NCBI RefSeq assembly: GCF_001949145.1
Contig: NW_019091823.1
Location: forward strand, 10,209 to 37,213
Reading direction: 5' to 3'
Length of the DNA stretch: 27,005 bases
From: Acanthaster planci
Taxonomy: Eukaryota; Echinodermata; Asteroidea; Valvatida; Acanthasteridae
The notes under the pieces were generated by a model that saw only the letters and a list, made by a program, of their open reading frames with translations, made no database searches and was not told where the DNA came from. Shown piece after piece: positions 1 through 10,236 of the stretch. Position numbers and translations under genes: made by a program. Position 1 is the stretch's first letter; every line of letters begins with the position of its first letter.

Positions 1-193
1 AATGAACATCGGCGATTCATTAACAAAAGAATGAGAAGGAGAACCCTAATATCACCGAACGCCGATGGTTCGCTTACAAAGTAACGACGAGAAGAATCAT
101 GCATCTAAATACCAATGAACATCGACGGTTCACTAACAAAGGACTGACTAGCAGAACCGTGCATCTTAATATCAATGAACATCGACGGTTCAA
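1..193. repeat. Short tandem repeat, about 53-60 bp unit
   Basis: Three units and a partial fourth begin near 1, 55, 114 and 174. Each opens with a variant of atgaacatcgacggttca and continues with a run like ctaacaaaggac...agaaccgtgcatcttaatatc. The last two starts are exactly 60 bp apart; the first unit is shorter by about 7 bp. The array runs off the left edge of the window, so its full size is unknown. It stops where LINE-like sequence begins near 200. No coding potential is seen. Confidence 0.8.
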
Positions 194-214
194 GTCTTTT
201 GCATTTGAAGCTTC

Positions 215-1126
215 CTAGCCTATCGGCTGAGGTGCCCCAGAAGGATCCATCTTCAGCTGGGCCTTATTCTTTTTTTCTCATTTATATGAACGACATATTT
301 ACTTCTTTAATTAAGTTGGGCGTCCACTGTTTTATCCGCAGATGATGCTAATATGTTAATCAATCATAACAATTTCAAAGAAGTAGTCGATACTGTACAT
401 CACATATCGTCTTGGTTCCAAAGTAATCGGTTTTCTATCAATGAAAAAATACGTGTTACATGCTCTTCTCTAATACCGTTAGGAATACTCATACCGATGT
501 GTACGTTAAAATTCAAAAATAAGTCAAGGAAGTTCCTTCAAATTTCTTGGTGCTATTTTTGATGAAGGTCTTACATGGAATTTACAGTACCAGCAGGTTC
601 ATTTTCACGTATACTATGGATTTGGGGCAAGGCTCAAATACATAACTGCCAACAAATATACTACTTTCTATTTATTAATACCCTAGCCTTGCCCCGTCTT
701 CAATATGGATTGTTAGTTTGGGGAAAAGCCCAGTTAATCTCTTTTAATTATTATAATTTAATATTACAAAAAAGTCACTACGGGTTATAAAATTTGGTCC
801 TAGAGACCATACTGAACTCCTGTTCCAGTAACTGAACACTCTATAAATTTTCAACTTATACAAATATTTATCTAGGTATCTTTATGTTTAAATTTGAAAA
901 CAATCCTCTGTCTCCCAAAATCAAATCATTGTTTCTTAGGAATACTGAAATCCACTTATGTAATTCTGGATCAGCGGTCACGTTACACATTGCAAAGGCA
1001 AGAAATACAATATTTCTTGAAAAAGTTACATACCAAGGCCTTTTGCTCTGGAATAAATTCATCCCAATACTAGATTTTAGAAGTATATGGTTTGTCACAT
1101 ATCTATATGTACATTCATATCTTTAA
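215..1126 (+). pseudogene. LINE (non-LTR retrotransposon) reverse transcriptase relic 1
   Basis: This is a decayed C-terminal half of a LINE ORF2, spread over several frames. In order one can read: EVPQKDP near 230 (from the GVPQGS motif); FLIYMNDI near 275-300; ADDANML near 340-358 (the catalytic Y/FADD region); KFLGAIFDEGLTWNLQ at about 540-588; LPRLQYGLLVWG near 685-720; and a C-terminal part at 884-1126 with TYQGLLLWN, matching the usual IxYxGPxLWNxLP tail. This order and spacing are those of CR1/Jockey-type LINEs. At least three frame changes and several stops show that it is dead. The N-terminal RT, endonuclease and ORF1 are missing, as is normal for 5'-truncated copies. Clade is uncertain without a search. 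Confidence 0.8.
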
Positions 1127-2419
1127 TAATGAAGCAGTCATATTTAGATTTCGGTTCATTCCTAAGATTTGATGGCATTGAGAATCGTTGCTTAATAGTC
1201 TGACGTTCAGCTGTATCTGTATCTGTTTTACTCTCTGTCCCCTCTATCTTGTAATTATAGCCGCATATAGATATTACTGTGACAAATAAGGAACCAGGCC
1301 ATGAACAAGTTTTTCTTTCTGTCCGGTATTCGGCTTTTATCATCTCTAATTATATTCTTAATTAACATTGTTTCGATCTTTATATTCTTATATATGGCTT
1401 TACAACTTCAAAAGGGGACGTGCGCAAATAGACGCTGCTAGCAGCCATTTTTAAAACCTCTGAAATTGAGCTTCTCCTTTATCCGGTCACATTTGAGGGA
1501 TTTGTAAAGGGCCTGAAATTCTGTGACCAAAAAATACAACACTGCGCCGTCTGACATTGATTTACCATGCCGCGTGCATTCACCATTTTAGTTAAATATC
1601 CTGCTCATGTTAGTCTTATTCAGACGAGCAATGACGTCTGCAAGATGCCTTTACTTAGCTCCATGTACACTTTACTTGCACGTTTCTTGCCCTAATTGAG
1701 GCCAAGTCTTGATTGCTTTGGGCCATTAGTCTTGCGACTTGAAATTGCACAGGACTGAGTGTCCTACTCGAGGCTAAACTGCCACAAACTCTTGCGTAAT
1801 CTCAAGCTGGGCTCAGAACCTATTGAGTTCTGTGACAACAGTCCACTTGTGAATAATTGCACCTCGTCAGCCGTAGCACACATACATGTATGGACACGTT
1901 CTGAATAGGTGCTCTCTATTGTCTGCCCTGAATTCTGACCGGATACTGATCGTCAACTGCCTGACGCATTTGGCCCACGGTAGAAAAACGAAAACCTACT
2001 ACTTCCAATATCCCTGCACATTTACTGGTGATAGCGTTATCTACCTACGACTCGTTGAAAGCCACGTACGTGGACTGAGCTTCATCCCTGGCTGGCTAGT
2101 CTAGTGATGGGCATGATATTCAGCGCATTGGGTTTAGTGATTTTGTTCCATTTATCTATCTTTAGTCATTACATTCCGAACCCTTCTCCTAATATGTTGA
2201 GCAATATTTCTTCTCAGCTAAAATTCGGCAGGTGTGCCTTGTTGATCAGTGTTTTCAATGACACGATTGACCACAAAAGCCCATCAGGGTCCATGGAAGC
2301 AATATGCATTCAAAATAAATGTCCTAACCTCGTTATTAATCCGGGCATTCATCTGTCCACCGTTCTCCATTTCTTGCCTCGCTTTTCTCGCTTCTAGACC
2401 CGACGCAAGCTTCATGTAC
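1127..2419. other. Unassigned non-coding stretch
   Basis: The left end (to about 1350) is probably the 3' untranslated part of LINE relic 1, though no clear A-rich or microsatellite tail marks its end. Open frames at 1886-2104 and 2104-2397 have no recognisable motif and look random. Nothing else is supported. Confidence 0.4.
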
Positions 2420-3560
2420 AAACTTAACAGGTATATGATTGCTGACGGTACTCAATGCAATCACTTTTAATTCTACGTTCTGTTTTGTTGAGCTCCTAAG
2501 GCAGTAGTGACCGTACCCTGCATAATTGCCTGATTATTTCCTTGTGTCAAACGTTTTGTTAATTTGAATAAAGTCTGGTTTTGTTTGTAACGCAGAGGGT
2601 CTGCAAGACGTCAAAAAGCAGAAAGTGGCGGAAGAAACGCCGTGCGACGTCATTTCACCCCCCCCAAAAAATTAAACAAAATGGCGTCCGAAACTCTGGA
2701 AATCTTGCCAAATAAATGCCATTTTTCAGGTGGCAATGCTGTCAATTCAAGCCAAACTGAAACTCCAGTTTGATGTAATTTGTTAATGGTCAGCTATGAT
2801 GTGGACGATTGGGGATGCATATACTACCATTTAGGAGAAAATGGCCCAAATGAGTGGTACTAAGCGAGAGGAACATCGCTGTACGCCTGTCATGCCAGCG
2901 TGTGTGTTTGAATAGGCCTATTCAGCGACTTGACGCAGCGCAGACAGTCGGTAAAGTTGAGCCGGGCTCAACTTTGCTGATCCGTCTGGGGCTGGTTTAC
3001 GTTTGTGGCAACACTTCCGTTTGACACGTTTCTCTATGTCTGCGTTGCAGTTTGTGTCTTGATTGCGTTGCTCTCTGCGTTTCTCCCGTCGATACGGAAA
3101 CCAGGCTTAACTACGGTACCCTTTTGAATCTTACGTTCTTTTTCTATGTACCTTCTGTTTTAAGTAGTAAACGAAGTAGGTTTGCGGTAGAAACATGGAT
3201 ATATCTCTTTTTGAGTATGTGGGGTTCGGAAAAGAAGTAAGTATAGTGACCGTGCCCTACCTTAGCCTCATTATTTTCTTACGTTCCGTAATATTCATTC
3301 AATACTGTTGGTAACCTACGTAGGCCTGTATAACCTTACGTGGTTTTATTGTACAGTGCTGAGTAGCGACCGTACCCTGTAAATACACTTTATTATTTCC
3401 TTGCATTCGAAGTGTTTGGTCAATCTGAATTACAACGGTACCATATGCAGGCTTAACCCTTTACTCCATGTTCTGCTTTATTGTACTGCTAAGAAGTGAC
3501 GCCGTACGCCTTAAGCTGATTACTTCCTTGCATTCCGAATTTCACACACGTGAAATACAA
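2420..3560 (+). repeat. Diverged tandem repeat, about 120-130 bp unit, interrupted
   Basis: A recurring core, agtgaccgtaccct followed by a TTATTTCCTTGCATTC-like string, occurs at about 2507, 3246, 3366 and 3496. The last three are 120 and 130 bp apart. Between cores the units share gcaggcttaac, acggtacc and ttctgttttattgtact. The first unit (about 2420-2575) is separated from the rest by roughly 500 bp of unrelated sequence. The units are well diverged, so the array is old. No product is predicted. Confidence 0.65.
2576..3084. other. Spacer inside tandem array, with a short ORF
   Basis: This interrupts the 120-130 bp repeat. It contains a 30-codon reading frame at 2681-2773 beginning MASETLEIL, with a good start context (aaaATGGCG). 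It stops without any splice signal that can be trusted. The frame may be chance; ATGGCG strings also occur in the MITE copies of this window. No other feature is seen. Confidence 0.3.
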
Positions 3561-3950
3561 AGACCTGATGTTTAACCCTCAAAGACCAAGGTTCGGGGGA
3601 CTATCTTACGGCATGTATCTTGTGCATTTAGCTCCATGCTTACATCCAGTGGCGTGAATTTGTGCCTCCAATTGGGGGTGGGGTGGCAAAAAGTGGGGGC
3701 GATGACCACTTGGCCTTCGGAAATTGAAAAGCAAGGGGTGTCCCCACGTACACTACAGAGGGGGGTGTTTATGATACAGAATAATATCAATGATTATATT
3801 CATGCCGAATTTTACATCAGAATAGACATTTATAGCTTTTCAAAAATTGTTTTCCCTCTGTGAGCGATATTTCACGCACGTGCGGCGTTTTTAAGGCAAT
3901 ATTAATTAATAAGCTGATCGATGTTTAACCCTAAAAGACCACGGTGGTAT
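3539..3950 (+). repeat. Direct repeats flanking an insert
   Basis: A string like ttcacacacgtg...gatgtttaaccctcaaagacca at 3539-3592 recurs in diverged form at about 3869-3945 (ttcacgcacgtg...gatgtttaaccctaaaagacca). Between them lies about 270 bp that starts near 3646 with ccagtggcgtgaatttgtgc and is rich in G runs. This resembles a short non-autonomous insertion into a repeated sequence, or two units of a longer tandem repeat with an insert. Open frames here on both strands carry no recognisable domain. Confidence 0.45.
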
Positions 3951-4736
3951 GAACACTGTCGTCGTTGGGAAGTGCAATTTTCTACAGTCCGCCTTAATGT
4001 TTTTGCTCACCTCAAGAATCGAGTATTGATCCTTGACATATCATAAACTGATTTTTATCGACACCATCACAGCCTACTAAATTCTACGCCATTCGCATAT
4101 CAGCTGGACGTTCGGCTAGTGCACCATTTTTTTTTCATTCTATGGTTCTCATATCTTGAGATGTGTACATGGAATACAAAACTGCACCAAATTGCTTGCT
4201 GACTACAGTGACCTAAAATACAGATCACAAAAATGGAGGTCCTGACGTTTAGATCCTAGCATAATCTTTCTTAAAGGCAAAATGACAAGTAGAAAGGACA
4301 GAAAAGCAAACCGGGAATCAACCAAACATGAACGAATGCTCGGTCAAGAAAGGTGCAGGCTGGATAAAAGGGCAAGGGATAAGGACTGCGTGAAAGGCAT
4401 GGTTGAGCAACAAAGGGATGTAAGGTAGGAAGTGATCAAAGAAAAATACAATGGGACGAACTGGACCCGGCCGGGGGTGTTATATAATTTGCAGACAAGG
4501 AGAGGGAAAAAAAGAGTGTTAATTAGTAGTTTCCCTCTTGGATGTTCAGGCGATGGGATTGTATGGTGTGGAGGCGTTTGATCCAAAGCTTCTTTCCCTG
4601 TTGAAGTTAACAGCATCTTTACGGTGCCCCAGTGATCCTATGCCCTGTAAGATCATGTCGGATACAGTATGTTTAGGACGGTGGAAGTGGTGGCCCCCAG
4701 GGAACCCTTCACTTCAGTTTAATTGCTAACCACCCT
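3951..4736. other. Unassigned non-coding stretch
   Basis: A short K/R/E-rich frame at 4282-4428 (48 residues, MTSRKDRKANRES at its start) is the only mildly notable item. It has no known motif and no splice context that supports it. Otherwise nothing is recognised. Confidence 0.35.
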
Positions 4737-4780
4737 CTGACCTGAATTGAGTGATGTTCCAGTTGGAGCTGTTCAATTAA
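4737..4780 (+). repeat. 44-bp direct repeat, left copy, flanking LINE relic 2
   Basis: Begins ctgacctgaattgag and ends gttcaattaa. It matches 5703-5746 at 41 of 44 positions by eye. LINE homology begins about 10-15 bp to its right. Confidence 0.75.
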
Positions 4781-4789
4781 TTATCTAAA

Positions 4790-5662
4790 ACCAGCCTTTT
4801 GTTTTGAAGACATGTGCAACAGAAATCACTCCTGGCTTACAAAGATATTCAAAGTCTGCTGACCGGCTTTGTTCCAGCTGACTGGTCCATGGCAAATATT
4901 GCTCATATCTTTAAAAAAGGGAGTCGTTCTGACCCATCTAATTATAGGTCTGTTTCCCTAACCTCTGCATGTTGCAAGGTACTCGAGCATAATCTACAGC
5001 CATGCCATGTTATAAAACATCTTGACCATTTCTGTACTCATAGAGAATGTCAGTGTGGCTTTAGAGTAAAAAGGTCTTGTGAATCTCAACTTCTGGCTAC
5101 AGTTCATTGTATTTGGGAAGCTAGCGAGTCTGTTTAGCAGGTTGATGGCAGGCAAATGGTATGATTGGTTTTCTTCGTCGTAACCTTGGCAATGACCCTC
5201 AAAAATGAAGATTCAAGCATACAAGAGCCTGGTTCCACCTCATAATGAGTACTGCAGCTGAGTATGGGATTTTCATACTTAATACAAATAGAGAAAGTGG
5301 AGGCAGTTCAGAGACGGGCAGCTCGCTTCATCACTAATGTTTACAGTAGAGAAAGCTCAGTTACAGCCGTGCTAAAAAATCTGCAACTCCCAGCACTTTG
5401 TCAGCAACGACGTATTAACAGACTAGTCATGCTACACAAAATAGGTCACAATAATGTAGATCTGCAAGTTGACGACCACCTGAAATTCAACAAAAGGGGT
5501 GTCAACACTAAGAAAACAAGATCGCACAATTCTCTATCACTAACAGTTCCTTCGACAAGAACTAAATGCCTTTAACAGACATTCTTCCCTACAATTGAAC
5601 TGGAATCAGCTTCCATGTAACATCACATCAGTTAAAAATTCATCTGCATTTATAGAAGACAG
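4790..5662 (+). pseudogene. LINE reverse transcriptase relic 2, catalytic palm deleted
   Basis: The left part (about 4790-5137) reads as the N-terminal RT domain of a LINE: TGFVPADW, IFKKGSRSDPSNYR, SVSLTS and CGFRVKRSCESQLL match the GxVPxxWKxAxVxPIFKKG, NYRPISLT and GFRxxRSCxTQL blocks. The right part (about 5155-5662) is the C-terminal domain: GFLRRNLGND, IQAYKSLV, EAVQRRAARFITNVYSRESS, QQRRINRLVMLHKI and a final WNQLP. The stretch that should lie between them, with the GVPQGS and YADD catalytic motifs (roughly 200 residues), is absent; the junction is near 5150. Frame changes and stops are present around 5150-5260. This is an internally deleted, inactive copy of a CR1/L2/Jockey-like LINE, in the same orientation as relic 1 but from a different subfamily by its tail. 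Confidence 0.85.
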
Positions 5663-5702
5663 ATAGAAAAGCTGTTTGATTGGATGCCTCTCTGACACCT
5701 GC

Positions 5703-5746
5703 CTGACCAGAATTGAGTGATGTTCCCGTTGGAGTTGTTCAATTAA
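5703..5746 (+). repeat. 44-bp direct repeat, right copy, flanking LINE relic 2
   Basis: Begins ctgaccagaattgag and ends gttcaattaa, paired with 4737-4780. It lies about 40 bp past the end of the LINE C-terminal homology. It is longer than most LINE target-site duplications, so it may instead be a piece of the element's own 3' region present twice. Confidence 0.75.
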
Positions 5747-7365
5747 CCTTGGAGCAGGAACACAGAAGGAGTTACAACTCTAGCGCATCAAAGTGCTCGG
5801 TGATCATCGCTGCATAGTTAGACAAACAAAAGTAAATACATGTATCCCCAAAATGCCTTATCACTGCCCGCAGCTTAGCCAGACAAGTGGGGCCAGTAAT
5901 ATCCTAGCAATATTTGCGGTGTTTTCTTTTAAATGAACTACAACCTATCGCAGTGACACGGAAATAGAAAGAATATATCTAACAATAGACTCACATTTGC
6001 TTTCGTGAATAATTTTTCTAAAGATCTTGATGCACTTTTCCGTTATCCATGCAATGTTTGTAATTTTATTTTGTTACTCCAGAATAGGCCTATCAGTTTT
6101 CAAAGTCATTGTACGAATTTGGCTAAGACTGACCAACAACATGTTGACCACCTCAGGACAGTTAAGTTCACGAAAAACACAATGCGCTGTTCCATCACAA
6201 GGAGTGATAGTGAGATTTCATAAAATACCTTTTGTGTAAACTGCGTAATAAAAATTAATTCAAATAAAACACAAACTCTTATAAATAGCTTGGCTATTTA
6301 TTCCCAAAATAAGTCCAGACGAAAGCGTTTGATAAGGGCAACAACTGCACATGAACACTTCCGGTACACAGCCTAATAAAAGCAACTAGCTAACAAGTAT
6401 TTAATTTGATGTTGTAGTCAGATCGTACCAAGCACCAACGATGGCATAATTATTCAACTTGCTATACTTCAGTACACAATGTTTTAGGGATGCAGGTTGT
6501 CAGCGAAAAACTGCGGCGATGATCATGGGGTACAATGGGGGTGTATGGTTGTGAAACAGGTGGTGCGTTAGCGAGCTTTCGCTACGCTCTGGCTATATGG
6601 ACATACTCTGGCTGTGGACATACCGGGCATGCCAGAACTTAGCCCTGGCAATTCAAACTCCTCCTGTGTCCTTCCTCCACGAATTAACTATCCAGATCCA
6701 TTCTATGTCTGACATGATCTTACAGGACATACAATCACTTGGGCACGCAACGCAGGTTCAGACAGTAAGGTTGCGCAAGGAACGCCACAATATAACGCCC
6801 AAGCGCAGATTTGAATTGTTTCTTTGAGTGGTGCGTGTAGCCTGACAATGTAAAGGGAACACGTCGTTGCTGGTGTGCATTCGATAGTGCATGCCCGCAT
6901 TCGGTCGGTGTACGAAAATAAGTCCTTCATGACATGTTCGGATAACATGTCAAATAAAACAGGCCGCAATAACTCCGTTAACTCCCTCGCTTGTTCATGC
7001 TGGGTAGAATTCGTAAAAGAAAGAATAGGTCGTAGAGGAAAATCGTACCTGGGCACTTGAAATCTGATTACTTTCTTCCAGAAAACTTCCATAAGGGAAT
7101 ATAAGTAGCACGTTGTTTTTGATGAGTATGGTCAACGTTTTGATCAGAAACGAAATTTTGCTATAATGTTCCAAAAACATGGTTGAAGGGGAAGCAATAT
7201 TGTATTGACGGATTCCATACTCTGATGCATGGCTTTCAGGAGAAAAATTGATTCGGGTGGATTCTGTTTTGGAGCCATATTGCTGAATTACTACTTGTCT
7301 TCTCCTTCTGGTTTAATTGTTTGGATATGAAACAGTCTGTGTTTCCTCCCGTTTCGCCTCTGCAG
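5747..7365. other. Unassigned stretch with one unexplained minus-strand ORF
   Basis: The longest frame is 6703-7092 on the minus strand (129 codons). It has no signal peptide, repeat or domain I can recognise and may be chance. A near-duplicate of about 18 bp (ctctggctatatggacata / ctctggctgtggacata) sits at about 6585-6622. Nothing else is supported. Confidence 0.35.
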
Positions 7366-7577
7366 GGCTTCCTACTGTCATCACCATGTCCTACCAAACT
7401 GCGAATGACGGCAAATTGAGCACTTTCAACAGAGTGGAGATGTGCTCTGTCTTCCTGCAGTTGGAGGAAGCGGGGCTCAGCAAGCACAGTACATGTACCT
7501 CTGCAACACCAAGTGTTTGTAATTGTAATAACACCAAAATCTTAACACTGGTGAAAAGTGTTGGCATGGTCCTCTGA
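7366..7577 (+). CDS. Possible internal or terminal exon, unknown protein
   Basis: A strong-looking 3' splice site (pyrimidine-rich run ending cgcctctgcag at 7365) precedes an open frame read as GLPTVITMSYQTAND near its start, followed by RVEMCSVFLQLEEAGLSK; it ends at a tga at 7575-7577. The segment 7386-7480 has a balanced, coding-like amino acid composition. No domain is recognised; a faint likeness to SAM-domain helices is not enough for a call. No matching upstream exon or downstream donor was found, and the neighbouring DNA is repetitive. It may be a chance frame or an exon of an undetected gene. Confidence 0.2.
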
Positions 7578-8135
7578 TAAGACCGGTTAACACCCTGGTT
7601 TTTGCAGTGCAAGTTCTTCGGGAAGTTGACATTACCAATTTTAATTGTTTGTTTTATGTTTTTTTCATTTCAGATCATTATTTTGGTGTACAAGATAACA
7701 GCTTTGTAGTTCATATTATTGCTGGCCAGTCAACTCAGTGAACTATCGATCATGTATGAGGGAGCTTTCGCACAATAACGGTTACGTGTAGCACGCCGGA
7801 TACGTCACCAGTTTGTGTGGTTTAACACGTCGTACGGTCCGCTAAACGTAAACACGCCACGGATACTATCACTCGCTACACGTCAGTACAAGACGAGCAG
7901 AAATATTTCCAGTTAATCTGTGTTACATTCTTCATGTAATCACGATCAGAGTGAAAATTAAATGAATCGCTCTCATATACGTGTCAGTTTAATGGGTTTC
8001 AAAATCCTTCGAATACGAAAATACAAGTGAACAAAAGTCGGTTTCAAGATGGTTTTCCGTTGTCGGAAATGGATTTCGATTAGCTGACGGCCTGTGTTTC
8101 CGTCACAGCGCCACCAAGACATTGGATAGCGAAAC
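7578..8135. other. Unassigned; CpG-rich patch with small inverted repeat
   Basis: A patch at about 7785-7890 is richer in CpG than its surroundings. It contains acgtgtagc (7794-7802) and its complement gctacacgt (7875-7883), plus two related strings cacgccggatac and cacgccacggatac. This could be the remnant of a small inverted-repeat element. No gene is seen. Confidence 0.3.
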
Positions 8136-9642
8136 AACTGGTAGATTGTTAAAACGGCATGTTGGACACCGTAAGTTGTTTATGTACCAAAGCTGGGCCC
8201 TTCACATTAACGAAACACATCAATTTTGCAACAGTGCCATGGTGCTTTGTCTACGATGCATTTCTGCAAAACAGATGTAAGTGTACACGCACAAAAATAT
8301 GAAAAATTACCTTGCTTTTTTCTTGTACAATTTGCCCAAATATACATTTGTCTGTACTTAACAGTCGGCTAGCATTTTCGTTGTCCACAACGCCAGAAAG
8401 CACGCCAAACGACACGGTAGACACAATGATGAGTCAATGCGCGCGGTCTGCGCTCTGGTCAGACATGACAACATTGACCCGGGGGTGGGGACTGGAGCGC
8501 GTGTGGCTTTTGCCAAGTGTTCCAACAATTTGGTACAGGATTATCTGGGTTTACACATGCCTAGTTTGATGTGTGTTGGGGGGGGAGGTCTGGTTACGGC
8601 ATGCGAACCATTCTCGGCATTTGGCCAGTCGAATTGACATTAACTTGATAGGATTATCAAATGCGCTGATTTCACCCTCAAAACATCGCCCATACCCGTT
8701 TTACATACAAAGTATAGACATTCCTTTGTTCTCCCGTGGTTAAGGAAACTTGAGGAAAATGCTTCTTTTCCTCCAACTAGGATAACTATTTCGAACTGGA
8801 TTTTTGATGATGTTTCCCTGGACTCTTCCGCTTCATTTTGCCACTGATAACCTTGACCCCAAAATGCCTCTGAAACTGTTTTTCAGAGAGGGGGGAAACA
8901 TTGTGTGAACATGTGCGAGTCAACACTGCGCCATCCTACCCTACATTATGTGGAGTTCTTTTGTGCAGGGGTCCACACTATGCATGCGCGGCCTGCACAC
9001 GAGCATTGGCATGAGTGCATATCTCCATCCTCGCCCAAGAGAACGCGTAGCACGCACTTAATGATGGGGATTGCGCGCGATATACTCAAGGCGCACTGCC
9101 GACGGTGAGCCACAATATATTTCATTAGTTTAATTAAAGAACTTGAGTAGCTCCCCTTCTTTTTTTAAACGGTTTTCATGGATCACCGTTGTATTTCTCG
9201 ACAAAATGACCGAATAACTGAAAAACAGAAATCCCACGCGATTTTATGGTATGTCCAGACCCACATGGACACTCCATGTTTAAAAAACAACTGTATTTTC
9301 TACAGATAGCCTGCGAAATGCTATGGTGCATCGTAAACTATGCACCATAAATTCTGCAATGTACACATTGTGCTTTGAAATCGCAACCCTAGAATGCCTT
9401 TAGATTCTTGTACCCATGGGACTTGCCAACCCGATCAGAATTTGCCATGGTTACACAATTCAAAAAAGATATTGATATTGCCAAGATATAGCTTCCTATT
9501 TTCAACCTGTGTTTTCTTATAACGACGCTACACAACACATCCCCTGAGAGGCATGTACACACACACAACCTTGAACCAATTCAGGCAATGCTGGACAAAT
9601 CTCGTTGGGTTCCGGCTCCCTCTTAGTGTTGGTTGTCGATGC
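8136..9642 (+). repeat. Long dispersed repeat, copy A
   Basis: Aligns in the same orientation with 12636-13819. Shared landmarks include aacggcatg at the left edge, cccttcac.ttaac.aaacacatca, gtccacaacgccaga.agcacgcc, gacatgacaacattgacc, caccctcaaaacat, gcattggcatgag, gaacggttttcatggatcaccg-like strings and cgctacacaacacatcccct at the right. Copy A carries about 300 bp (8696-8993) not found in copy B. The two copies differ by frame-shifting indels, so the overlapping open frames are not conserved and the repeat is judged non-coding. No terminal inverted repeat or target duplication was identified at its edges. Confidence 0.85.
9322..9349. repeat. Palindromic hairpin within repeat copy A
   Basis: The 10-bp arms tatggtgcat (9322-9331) and atgcaccata (9340-9349) are perfect complements around an 8-nt loop. 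The equivalent site in copy B is a different but also self-complementary version (13489-13508). Confidence 0.75.
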
Positions 9643-9785
9643 CTAGACTTGAATCAAGTCGGACTTACTTTGCTCTTCCCCAGTCAGCCGTCCCTTGCCT
9701 GTACGCACTACACGGTCTTTGCGCTCGGGCCAGCAGCTCGCATTTGATAAGGCGCCCTCATTTGATAGCCTTTGTTGTACATTGT

Positions 9786-10236
9786 GGCCGAGTTCGGGCG
9801 GTTTGTTCTCGTATGTTCATGAACAGCTTGATTTGTCGTTCTTGGGTCGGCCGCTCGAACGCCGGGTACGTACAACTGGTTATCGCTGGTAGTTAATGAC
9901 AAGCAACATGGCGGCGTCCATATCGTAGTAAACTATTCGAGAGTTGATGCTTGGACAACTGGGCTGAATTCTTTTCTATTCAAACAGGAACATTCTCTTC
10001 TGTGTTGTGAAAAATAATTAATGTTAATTTTGCAAAACTTCCTATCGTCTCCAACTTTGTAAACCATCTCTCTATTTTTGTAGCTGTTCAAAAATCAAAA
10101 TCTCACGAGTTTTTCCGTGTCTTTCTGTAAAACCCTGACGAGGAGGTTCTGAGAACAGTGTTCTTGAGTCGTGTTCCCGCCGTTCGAGCGCGAGAACAAG
10201 AAACCCGTGTCAAGAGCGTGTCGCCCGAACTCGACC
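9786..10236 (+). mobile_element. MITE-like TIR element, copy A
   Basis: The ends are ggccgagttcgggcgg (9786-9801) and the inverted form cgcccgaactcgacc (10222-10236). Self-complementarity continues inwards for about 70-80 bp with gaps (for example ccgctcgaacgccggg against ccgttcgagcgcg). The 451-bp body is closely related to 21900-22362 (inverted) and 25629-26056. The most conserved block is taatgttaattttgcaaaacttcc. It contains no reading frame for a transposase, so it is non-autonomous. No clean target duplication could be seen. Superfamily is undetermined. Confidence 0.8.

Noticed and set aside
1-193. CRISPR-like array of repeats and spacers
   Set aside because: The whole unit, not just a short repeat, is conserved, and the context is animal transposon DNA; it is an ordinary tandem repeat.
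2681-2773. 30-residue ORF with good start context (MASETLEIL...)
   Set aside because: Too short, no homology or splice support, and similar ATGGCG strings occur in non-coding elements here.
6703-7092. 129-codon minus-strand open frame
   Set aside because: Longest frame in its area but with no domain, no start or splice context, and composition not clearly coding.
7794-7883. 9-bp inverted repeat in a CpG-rich patch
   Set aside because: Short arms and a 72-nt gap could arise by chance; no related copy is present in the window.
8312-8637. Two overlapping frames within long repeat copy A
   Set aside because: The corresponding positions of copy B are shifted by indels and give different peptides, so no protein is conserved.
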